26,012 nucleotides of DNA from assembly GCA_902494035.1 (NCBI GenBank), contig CABURV010000025.1, forward strand, positions 1-26,012, written 5' to 3'. Numbering within the stretch: the first letter of the stretch is position 1; each line of letters starts with the position of its first letter. The notes beneath the pieces were generated by a model. That model saw only the letters and a program-made list of their open reading frames with translations. It did no database searches and had not been told where the DNA came from. Made by a program: the position numbers and the translations under genes. Of this stretch, positions 12,757 to 19,268 are shown in pieces. The DNA is from an uncultured Collinsella sp. (GTDB lineage: Bacteria > Actinomycetota > Coriobacteriia > Coriobacteriales > Coriobacteriaceae).

Positions 12757-14115
12757 ATGGCAGCAACTGAGCAGCTGTTCAACGTTCGTGAGCGCAAGCG
12801 CTTTGAACGTCACGACATCTGGGAGCGCATCGCCGAGAACGGCACGATTTCCGCCGCCGTCATGGTCTTCGCCGCCATCGCCGCCGTCATTTGCGCCAAT
12901 ACCGATGCCTACGAGGCCATCCATCACTTTTTGGAGACCCCGCTGTATGTGGGTCTGGGCAACCTTACGGCCGGTCTCACCGTCGAGCTTTTCGTCAACG
13001 ACTTCCTCATGGCGATTTTCTTTTTGCTGGTGGGCATTGAGCTCAAGTATGAGATGACGGTCGGCGAGCTCAAAAACCCGCGCCAGGCTATGCTTCCCAT
13101 GCTGGCGGCCGTGGGCGGCGTCGTCGTTCCCGCCTGCATCTATCTGATCTTTAACCATGCCGGCGCGCACAACGGCTGGGCCATTCCCATGGCAACCGAT
13201 ATTGCCTTTGCGCTGGGCGTGCTGTCGCTTTTGGGTAATCGCGTGCCCAACGGCGTGCGCGTGTTCTTCTCGACGCTCGCCATCGCCGACGACCTCATTT
13301 CCATCGCCGCCATCGCCATCTTCTACGGTCAGAGCCCCAATCCGTTTTGGTTGGGCGCCGCCGCGCTTGTGACCTGCGCGCTCGTGTGGCTCAACAAGAC
13401 GCAGCATTACCGCCTTGCCCCGTATTCGGTACTGGGTCTGCTGCTGTGGTTCTGCATGTTCAAGAGCGGCGTACATGCCACGCTTGCTGGTGTCATCTTG
13501 GCCTTTACCATCCCGGCCAAGTGCGGCGTCAAGCTCGATAGCCTCACCGATTGGTTGGGCGAGTGCCTGCCGCTGCTCGACGACCGCTACGACGACGAGG
13601 CGCACATCTTGGGCCAGCATGACTTTACCGTCTCGACCACCAAGGTCGAGCGCGTCATGCACCGCGTGACCCCGCCGCTCATCCGCATGGAGCGTCTGAT
13701 CTCCACGCCGGTCAACTTTGTGATCCTGCCGATCTTTGCGTTCGTGAACGCACAGGTTCGCCTAGTGGGCGTGGACATGAGCACACTACTCACCGACCCG
13801 GTGACGCTCGGCGTGTACTTTGGCATGCTGCTGGGCAAGCCGATCGGCATCTTTGGTATGACGTTCGCCTTGGTCAAGCTCAAGATTTCCGAGCTGCCGC
13901 GCAATGTCAACTGGCACATGATTGCCGGTGTGGGCATTCTGGGCGGCATCGGCTTTACCATGTCGATTCTCATCAGCGGCCTTGCCTTCCCGACGGCCCA
14001 GTTTGAGGTCCTGGCCGCCAAGGCCGCCATCCTTGCCGGTTCGGTCACCGCTGCCGTGCTCGGCATGATCTACATGAGCGTGGTCTGCAAACACCCCGCG
14101 CCCAAAGACGAGTAA
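12757..14115 (+). CDS. nhaA: Na+/H+ antiporter NhaA
   Basis: A 452-aa inner membrane antiporter that expels Na+ (or Li+) in exchange for protons. About eleven to twelve hydrophobic segments are visible. Signature parts align with the E. coli protein: GWAIPMATDIAFALGVLSLLG with D148 (E. coli D133), LAIADDL with D178-D179 (D163-D164), GKPIGIF with K361 (probably K300), and GGIGFTMSILI. It is longer than the 388-aa E. coli form because of a hydrophilic segment at about 255-312. The N-terminal 30 residues are charged and cytoplasmic. AAAGGAG precedes the start. It stands alone between a leader terminator and a strong 3' terminator. Confidence 0.95.
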   Translation: MAATEQLFNVRERKRFERHDIWERIAENGTISAAVMVFAAIAAVICANTDAYEAIHHFLETPLYVGLGNLTAGLTVELFVNDFLMAIFFLLVGIELKYEMTVGELKNPRQAMLPMLAAVGGVVVPACIYLIFNHAGAHNGWAIPMATDIAFALGVLSLLGNRVPNGVRVFFSTLAIADDLISIAAIAIFYGQSPNPFWLGAAALVTCALVWLNKTQHYRLAPYSVLGLLLWFCMFKSGVHATLAGVILAFTIPAKCGVKLDSLTDWLGECLPLLDDRYDDEAHILGQHDFTVSTTKVERVMHRVTPPLIRMERLISTPVNFVILPIFAFVNAQVRLVGVDMSTLLTDPVTLGVYFGMLLGKPIGIFGMTFALVKLKISELPRNVNWHMIAGVGILGGIGFTMSILISGLAFPTAQFEVLAAKAAILAGSVTAAVLGMIYMSVVCKHPAPKDE

Positions 14116-14208
14116 GAGCGCGAAAACCGGCTCCAGAACCGATTCGGGCGCGTTCAAAATGCGGATTCGGGCGGTGCTTGCCGCCTGCCAGACACGCCGG
14201 TGGTCAAA

Positions 14209-14248
14209 AAACGCCGTTTGTGAGTACTGTCACAAACGGCGTTTCATT
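14209..14248 (+). terminator. nhaA terminator
   Basis: AAACGCCGTTTGTGA (14209-14223) pairs perfectly with TCACAAACGGCGTTT (14230-14244) around GTACTG, followed by catttt. Upstream, 14116-14208 holds only a small GGCGG/CCGCC hairpin (14170-14185). Confidence 0.85.
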
Positions 14249-14389
14249 TTAGGTATGGAAAATAATGAACAAAGTTATAAGAACTGTACGTTAATGAGTG
14301 ATCATCGACTTCCAATTTGGCGCTAGCTGACGGTGATTAGGGAGTTTCAAGTCGAGTTTTGCCGATTTCGACCAAGAATCGCTGCTACT
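14249..14389. other. AT-rich intergenic stretch, no feature seen
   Basis: This part of the gap between convergent nhaA and the small minus-strand gene has lower GC than its surroundings. I see no RNA gene, promoter pair or supported coding frame in it. Confidence 0.4.
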
Positions 14390-14423
14390 AAAAAGGCAAC
14401 AGTACTCATATTTGCCCTTTTTT
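14390..14423. terminator. Bidirectional terminator-like hairpin
   Basis: GGCAA (14395-14399) pairs with TTGCC (14412-14416), extended by AAAAA (14390-14394) with TTTTT (14418-14422) across one bulged C. T runs appear on both strands. It sits 66 nt past the stop of the minus-strand gene at 14489. Its loop, ACAGTACTCA (14399-14408), is the exact reverse complement of 14221-14230 in the nhaA terminator. Confidence 0.55.
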
Positions 14424-14441
14424 GGCCACAAGCCCTAAAAC

Positions 14442-14490
14442 AAGCCTCGCCAGGGTCGGGAAGCGGGCCAAATCGTCGGCCTCGAGGCTT
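14442..14490 (-). terminator. Hairpin overlapping the stop of the small minus-strand gene
   Basis: AAGCCTCG (14442-14449) pairs with CGAGGCTT (14483-14490). Read on the minus strand, the stem starts inside the TAA stop and is followed by gtttta, so it is a likely terminator with a long loop. Confidence 0.5.
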
Positions 14491-14743
14491 ATTCCACCGT
14501 TCCGTAGACGGCGCCCCAGCCGTGGGCGGCAAGGGCCGAGTTGAGCTGGTCGCAAAGTGACTGGCGGTCGTAATAGCCGGGCGGTAGCAGGTTGACGATT
14601 TCCATGAGATCGGGCGCCAGGTCCAAGATTTCGGCCTGTACGATCAGATCCAGGCGGTCGATGGCGTGGCGGTCGTAAAACAGTCCGTCGACCAGGCGCT
14701 GCAGGTCGCCGAATTCCTCGGCCTGGAACGATCCGTACTCCAT
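14489..14743 (-). CDS. Small conserved hypothetical protein, 84 aa
   Basis: I do not recognise a family. It is acidic and soluble, rich in Asp, Leu and Tyr, with no membrane segment and no cysteine pair. The middle (DLAPDLMEIVNLLPPGYYDR) and the following helix SLCDQLNSALAAHGWG are its most distinctive parts. A very good AAGGAGG lies just before its ATG on the minus strand (within 14747-14755), and the stop runs directly into a hairpin, which together support a real gene. It is divergent from the aminotransferase. Confidence 0.75.
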   Translation of the reverse strand: MEYGSFQAEEFGDLQRLVDGLFYDRHAIDRLDLIVQAEILDLAPDLMEIVNLLPPGYYDRQSLCDQLNSALAAHGWGAVYGTVE

Positions 14744-14845
14744 AGTGCCTCCTTGGGCGCTTCACGCCGGCATACGCGGCGATTCGTAATTCATTGCGAT
14801 GGACTTAATCTATCACGGCTTCATACCGTTGCGGCGGTGGCGGTC

Positions 14846-14851
14846 TATACT
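14846..14851 (+). promoter_or_regulatory. Candidate -10 box of the aminotransferase gene
   Basis: TATACT lies 41 nt before the start codon; no good -35 is visible. The same hexamer precedes pcrA and tatA. Confidence 0.4.
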
Positions 14852-14892
14852 TAGACGAACTGCAACGTACCGCTTCGCGAAAGGTCGCACCC

Positions 14893-16197
14893 ATGCAGAC
14901 GATCTACCAGAAGATGGAAACCACCGAACTCGATGCCGCCATCGAGGCGCTCAAAGCCGAGGTCGCCGAGGTCAAGGCCAAGGGCCTGGCGCTCGACATG
15001 GCCCGCGGCAAGCCGTCGCCCTCCCAGGTGGACATCTCTCGACCCATGCTCGATATCCTCAATGCCGATGCCGATCTGCACGACGGCAACGTCGACTGCT
15101 CCAACTACGGCTGCTTTGAGGGCATTCCCTCGGCACGCAAGCTGGCAGGGGAGTTCTTGGGTTGCCCCGCCGAGCAGACGCTCGTGCTGGGCTCGTCGAG
15201 CTTGCTGATCGAGCACGATATCGCCGGTATGTTCTGGCGTTGCGGCTCGTGTGGTAGCGACCCTTGGGAGGCTTACGAGGCCGCGCACGACGGCAAGAAG
15301 GTCAAGTTCTTGTGCCCTGTTCCCGGCTACGATCGCCACTTTGGCATCACCGCCGACTTGGGTATCGAGAACGTTCCCGTCGCTATGACTGACAACGGCC
15401 CCGACATGGACGAGGTCGAGCGCCTCGTTGCCGCCGACGATTCCATCAAGGGTATCTGGTGCGTGCCCAAGTATTCCAACCCCACGGGTATCACCTTTAG
15501 CGAGGACACTGTACGTCGCCTGGTCGAGATGCCCACGGCCGCGCCCGATTTCCGTATCTTCTGGGACAACGCCTACTGCGTGCACGACCTGTACGATGAG
15601 ACCGACAAGCTCGCCAACATCTTCGATCTTGCCCGCACGGCGGGCACCGAGGACCGCGTAGTGGCCTTTGCCTCGACGTCCAAGATCACCTTCCCGGGCG
15701 CCGGTATCGGCTTTATCGGTGCGAGCCCCGCGGTTATCGCGGAGTTCTCCAAGCGCCTGAAGGCCGGCCTCATCAGCGCCGACAAGCTCAACCAGCTGCG
15801 TCACGTGCGCTTCCTTCCCACCATCGAGGCGGTCAAGGAGCACATGAAAAAGCATGCCGAGTTCTTGCGCCCGCGCTTTGAGGCCGTTGAGCGCAAGCTC
15901 ACCGAGGGCCTGGGCGAGACGGGCTGCGCTACTTGGACGCATCCTCGCGGCGGCTACTTTGTGAGTTTTGATGGTCCCGAGGGCTCGGCCCAAAAGGTCG
16001 CCGCGCTTTGTGCCGACCTGGGCGTCAAGCTCACGCCGGCCGGTGCTACCTGGCCCTATGGCAAGGATCCGCGCGACACCAACATCCGCATCGCGCCGAG
16101 CTATCCCACGGTCGAGGACTTGGAGGCCGCGCTCGATGTGCTGGTGCTGGCCGTTAAGCTTGTCGCTGCCGAGCTTGCTCGTGCCGAGCGCGCCTAA
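14893..16197 (+). CDS. Aspartate aminotransferase, subgroup Ic (Aminotran_MocR type)
   Basis: A 434-aa PLP enzyme, likely transferring amino groups between aspartate and 2-oxoglutarate. Fold type I markers are the phosphate-binding LVLGSSSLLI, N196 in YSNPTGITF, D225-N226-Y228 in FWDNAYCVHDLYD, the PLP lysine K264 in FASTSKITFPGAGIGFIG, and the substrate-binding arginine near the end in DTNIRIAPSYP. The sequence style, including the N-terminal LDMARGKPSPSQVDIS and NYGCFEGIPSARKL, fits the class Ic group known from Corynebacterium AspT rather than classes Ia or Ib. GAAAGG precedes the ATG by 8 nt. Broader amino acid specificity is possible. Confidence 0.9.
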   Translation: MQTIYQKMETTELDAAIEALKAEVAEVKAKGLALDMARGKPSPSQVDISRPMLDILNADADLHDGNVDCSNYGCFEGIPSARKLAGEFLGCPAEQTLVLGSSSLLIEHDIAGMFWRCGSCGSDPWEAYEAAHDGKKVKFLCPVPGYDRHFGITADLGIENVPVAMTDNGPDMDEVERLVAADDSIKGIWCVPKYSNPTGITFSEDTVRRLVEMPTAAPDFRIFWDNAYCVHDLYDETDKLANIFDLARTAGTEDRVVAFASTSKITFPGAGIGFIGASPAVIAEFSKRLKAGLISADKLNQLRHVRFLPTIEAVKEHMKKHAEFLRPRFEAVERKLTEGLGETGCATWTHPRGGYFVSFDGPEGSAQKVAALCADLGVKLTPAGATWPYGKDPRDTNIRIAPSYPTVEDLEAALDVLVLAVKLVAAELARAERA

Positions 16198-16263
16198 CGC
16201 GCAAAGCCTCGCAAGTCCGCGTCCAGTACTATCCACACTTTCGATACGTAAAGGAGCGTATAC

Positions 16264-16578
16264 ATGGATTTGGGTATTTCCACCAACCCCACGCCAGAGC
16301 TCTACACCATTAAGGTAACCGGCGAGATCGATATCTCTAACGCCGATAGCCTGCGCAATGCCATCGACCTGGCGCTCGAGCAGCCCACTGAGGCCGTTGA
16401 GCTCGATTTTGCCCAGGTGAGCTACATCGATTCGACGGGCATTGGCGTGCTCGTGGGCGCCGCGCACCACGCGGTCGACCACGGCAAGCGCTTTAGCTGC
16501 ACCAATGTGCAGCCCCCGGTGATGCGTGTGGTCCAGCTGTTGGGTGTCGACCAGGAGATTTCGATCACCGCTGCATAA
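16264..16578 (+). CDS. STAS-domain protein, anti-sigma factor antagonist type
   Basis: A 104-aa single STAS domain in the SpoIIAA/RsbV style. The regulatory site VSYIDSTGIGVLVGA carries D56-S57, the serine phosphorylated by partner kinases in this family. When unphosphorylated, such proteins bind an anti-sigma kinase and release its sigma factor. No anti-sigma kinase, phosphatase or sigma gene lies nearby, so the partner must be encoded elsewhere. AAAGGAG (16250-16256) supports the start. It lies 66 nt after the aminotransferase and may be co-transcribed with it. Confidence 0.9.
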   Translation: MDLGISTNPTPELYTIKVTGEIDISNADSLRNAIDLALEQPTEAVELDFAQVSYIDSTGIGVLVGAAHHAVDHGKRFSCTNVQPPVMRVVQLLGVDQEISITAA

Positions 16579-16621
16579 TCTTTGCCCCAAAAGGGCGTGC
16601 CGTTTGGCATATGTTTGTGAT

Positions 16622-16655
16622 GCGCTCGGACGTTTTGGCGTCCGGGCGCTATACT
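16622..16655 (+). promoter_or_regulatory. Hairpin abutting the tatA -10 candidate
   Basis: GCGCTCGGACG (16622-16632) pairs with CGTCCGGGCGC (16639-16649) around TTTTGG, with one G-T wobble. TATACT (16650-16655) follows without a gap and is a likely -10 box for the tat-hyp genes. The palindrome could be an operator or the 3' end of the STAS transcript. Confidence 0.45.
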
Positions 16656-16730
16656 TGACCGAATGAATAGACGAGTTCCGGCCGAATGGCGCGGTGCGGG
16701 CTCGACTCACATCGAGCCTTGGAGGTATGT

Positions 16731-17321
16731 GTGTTTGGTATTGGAGAGGGTGAGCTCGCGATCATCGTGGTCTTCGGCTTTTTGCTGTTTGGCCCGGATA
16801 AGCTCCCGCAGATGGGCCGCACGATCGGCCGTGCCATCCGTCAGTTCCGCGAGACGCAGGAAAAGATGACGGCCGTTGTTCAGTCCGAGATTATCGATCC
16901 GGTGAGCGAGGCCGCGTCGGCCCCGGTCAAGCCCAAGAAGGCTGCTGCGATCGACGACGATTCCGATGCGGACGAGGATGCCGCCGAGACGGCAGCGCCC
17001 GCCAAGAAGGAGACCTTTGCCGAGCGTCGCGCCCGTCTTGCTGCCGAGAAGGCCGCGAGCGAGGCTGCCGCCGAGGGCGAGGGTGCTGCTGAGGAGTCCG
17101 AGGCCGAGGGTGCCGAGCCTGCCGCTGCCACCGCTGCCGCCGTCGAGCCTGAATCTGCTACAGAGCCGGAGCCCGAGCCCGAGCCGGCAGAGCCCACGAC
17201 GGCTGACCTCTACGCCCGTCGTCCCCGCAAGCGCAAGGCCGTCGTCGACCAGCTCGCTCGCGAGCTCGAGGCCGAGGACGACGCCGCTGCCGCCGATGCC
17301 CCGAAGGGAGGCGATGAGTAA
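16731..17321 (+). CDS. tatA: Sec-independent protein translocase subunit TatA/TatB
   Basis: A membrane subunit of the twin-arginine pathway, which exports folded proteins. The start is a GTG at 16731, 5 nt after GGAGG (16721-16725), giving the family N-terminus V-FGIGEGELAIIVVFGF. One membrane helix (about 8-20) is followed by the FGPDKLPQMG hinge and an amphipathic helix. At 196 aa it is far longer than a typical TatA: residues about 52-180 are an Ala/Glu/Pro-rich acidic tail, ending in a basic patch RRPRKRKAVV. The FGIG.GEL start is TatB-like, so it may act as TatA, TatB or both. Its stop overlaps the tatC start by one base (TAATG). Confidence 0.88.
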   Translation: MFGIGEGELAIIVVFGFLLFGPDKLPQMGRTIGRAIRQFRETQEKMTAVVQSEIIDPVSEAASAPVKPKKAAAIDDDSDADEDAAETAAPAKKETFAERRARLAAEKAASEAAAEGEGAAEESEAEGAEPAAATAAAVEPESATEPEPEPEPAEPTTADLYARRPRKRKAVVDQLARELEAEDDAAAADAPKGGDE

Positions 17322-18112
17322 TGCCTATCGGACCTGCGCGCATGCCGCTCTTCGATCACCTGGGAGAGCTCCGTCGCCGCCTGACCATCGTGGTCGTGTC
17401 GGTGTTTGCCGCCGCCATCGTGCTGTATTTCGCCACGCCCGTGGTGCTCGACATATTGGAAGATCCCATCCGCTCCTTTGTGCCGGACGGTAAGTTCTAC
17501 ATCACCACCACGCTCGGCGGCTTTGGCCTGCGCTTCTCGCTGGCCATCAAGATGGCCGTGGTCATGTGCACGCCCATGATCATCTGGCAGATTCTGGCAT
17601 TTTTCCTGCCGGCACTGCGTCCCAACGAGCGCAAATGGGTCGTGCCCACGGTGCTCGCCTCGACGGTGCTGTTCTTCCTGGGTGCCATCTTCTGCTACTT
17701 CATCATCATCCCTGCGGGCTTTGAGTGGCTTATCGGCGAGACCTCGGCCGTCGCCACGGCGCTGCCCGACCTGGAGAACTACGTCAACATGGAGCTGCTC
17801 TTTATGATCGGCTTTGGCGTGGCGTTTGAGCTGCCGCTCATCATCTTCTACCTGTCCGTCTTCCACATCGTGTCCTACGCGGCCTTCCGCAGTGCCTGGC
17901 GCTACGTGTACGTAGGCCTGCTCGTGGGTTCGGCTGTGATCACGCCCGACGGCTCGCCTGTCACCCTGGGCCTTATGTACGGCGCCCTGCTTTCGCTCTA
18001 CGAGATTTCGCTCGCTATCGCGCGCGTGGTCATTACCGCGCGCGAGGGCAAGGAGGGCCTGTTCGTGAGCCGTCTGGACCTGTTCTCGGACGACGAGGGC
18101 GACGAGGAGTAA
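17321..18112 (+). CDS. tatC: Sec-independent protein translocase subunit TatC
   Basis: A 263-aa polytopic membrane protein that recognises twin-arginine signal peptides. Six membrane segments are visible. Conserved parts are the N-terminal MPLFDHLGELRRRL with E16, the loop FFLPALRPNERK, FGVAFELPLIIF, and ITPDGSPVTLGLM in the fifth-to-sixth helix region. An in-frame ATG at 17342 could be used instead. It is translationally coupled to tatA through TAATG and ends 6 nt before hypA. The C-terminus is acidic (SDDEGDEE). Confidence 0.95.
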   Translation: MPIGPARMPLFDHLGELRRRLTIVVVSVFAAAIVLYFATPVVLDILEDPIRSFVPDGKFYITTTLGGFGLRFSLAIKMAVVMCTPMIIWQILAFFLPALRPNERKWVVPTVLASTVLFFLGAIFCYFIIIPAGFEWLIGETSAVATALPDLENYVNMELLFMIGFGVAFELPLIIFYLSVFHIVSYAAFRSAWRYVYVGLLVGSAVITPDGSPVTLGLMYGALLSLYEISLAIARVVITAREGKEGLFVSRLDLFSDDEGDEE

Positions 18113-18118
18113 ATCGGT

Positions 18119-18475
18119 ATGCACGAGGTTGGCATTGTCAACGGCATACTCGATACAGTGATTCGCGCGGCGCGTGGGGCGGGGGCCTCGCGCGCCGTTT
18201 TGGTAACGCTGCGTATCGGGGATATGACCGAGGTCGTGCGCGAGGCGCTTGACTTTGCGTGGGAGACGTTTCGCGACGAGGACCCGCTCACGCGCGGCTG
18301 CGAGCTTGCCGTGGAGGAAGTCTATCCACAAAGCGAGTGTCTGGACTGCGGCAAGGTCTTTGAGCACGATCGCTTTCACTGTCGCTGTCCCCAGTGTGGT
18401 GGTGCCAACGTGCGCCTACTGCACGGCCGCGAGCTCGATATCGCGAGTATCGAAATCGAAACCCCCGACGATTAG
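18119..18475 (+). CDS. hypA: Hydrogenase nickel-incorporation protein HypA
   Basis: A 118-aa nickel metallochaperone that, with HypB, inserts Ni into the large subunit of [NiFe] hydrogenase. The nickel site is the N-terminal M-H2-E3. The zinc site is formed by C74-LD-C77 and C90-PQ-C93, and an extra C88 is present. The ribosome site GAGGAG lies in the last codons of tatC, so translation is coupled to the Tat genes. A role in urease maturation is an alternative, but no urease gene is in view. Confidence 0.94.
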   Translation: MHEVGIVNGILDTVIRAARGAGASRAVLVTLRIGDMTEVVREALDFAWETFRDEDPLTRGCELAVEEVYPQSECLDCGKVFEHDRFHCRCPQCGGANVRLLHGRELDIASIEIETPDD

Positions 18476-18530
18476 CCCGCTAGCCATCTAGTGATGGGGT
18501 ATAAAGGGGCCAAAGTAAGGAGCGCTAAGT

Positions 18531-19214
18531 ATGGCCGAGAAAACGATTGATATCGCGTCGCCGATTCTGTCGCGCAACGAGCGCCTGGCAGATCAGCTGC
18601 GTCAGCGATTTAATGAGACAAACACCTATGTGATCAATGTGCTGTCGAGCCCAGGTTCGGGCAAGACCACCACGATCCTGGGCACCAACGAGCGCCTGCG
18701 CGACAAGGCTGGCCTGCGCTGTGCCGTCATTGAGGGCGATATCGCCTCGGATGTCGACGCCATCACCATGAAGGAAGCCGGCATGCCCGCCATCCAGATC
18801 AACACGGGCGGCCTGTGCCATCTTGAGGGCAACATGATCATGGAGGCCGTCGACGCCTTCGACCGGGCGGCGGGTCTGGAAAACATCGACGTCATCTTTA
18901 TCGAAAACGTTGGCAACCTGGTCTGCCCGGTCGACTTTGACCTGGGCGAGAACCTGTCCATCATGATCCTCTCGGTGCCCGAGGGCGACGACAAGCCCAT
19001 CAAGTACCCGGGCATCTTCCAACACGCCGGCGCACAGCTGCTCAACAAGGTCGACGTGGCCCCGGCTTTCGATTTTGACATGGATAGGTATACTAAGACA
19101 CTCGATGACCTCAATCCGCAGGCGCCGCGGTTTGCCGTGAGCGCGCGCAAGGGCGAGGGCATGGATGCCTGGTGTGATTGGCTCATCGGGCAGATTGAGC
19201 AAGCAAGGGCGTAA
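18531..19214 (+). CDS. hypB: Hydrogenase nickel-incorporation GTPase HypB
   Basis: A 227-aa SIMIBI-class GTPase working with HypA in nickel delivery. Motifs are the P-loop SSPGSGKTT (39-47), VIEGDIASDVDA, the metal/dimer site GGLCHLEG (C96, H97), ENVGNLVCPVDFDLGE (C132) and the guanine motif NKVD (172-175). It lacks both the N-terminal CxxCGC nickel site and the histidine-rich stretch seen in some HypB proteins, so it has no obvious nickel-storage segment. AAGGAG precedes the start. A weak -10-like TATAAA in the 55-nt gap after hypA might give some separate expression. Confidence 0.95.
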   Translation: MAEKTIDIASPILSRNERLADQLRQRFNETNTYVINVLSSPGSGKTTTILGTNERLRDKAGLRCAVIEGDIASDVDAITMKEAGMPAIQINTGGLCHLEGNMIMEAVDAFDRAAGLENIDVIFIENVGNLVCPVDFDLGENLSIMILSVPEGDDKPIKYPGIFQHAGAQLLNKVDVAPAFDFDMDRYTKTLDDLNPQAPRFAVSARKGEGMDAWCDWLIGQIEQARA

Positions 19215-19268
19215 GTCGGCCGCCATACGGGCGGGCGTAGCCGCAGAGATACGAGATAGGAGCCTCTT

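Noticed and set aside
11689..13662. A 657-codon minus-strand open frame opposite ppaC and nhaA
   Set aside because: It crosses two terminators and is antisense to well-supported genes; it is a GC-skew shadow.
14333..14560. A 75-codon plus-strand frame between nhaA and the aminotransferase
   Set aside because: It spans two hairpins and overlaps the small minus-strand gene antisense, with no ribosome site. The region may be a conserved intergenic sequence instead, but I cannot show that.
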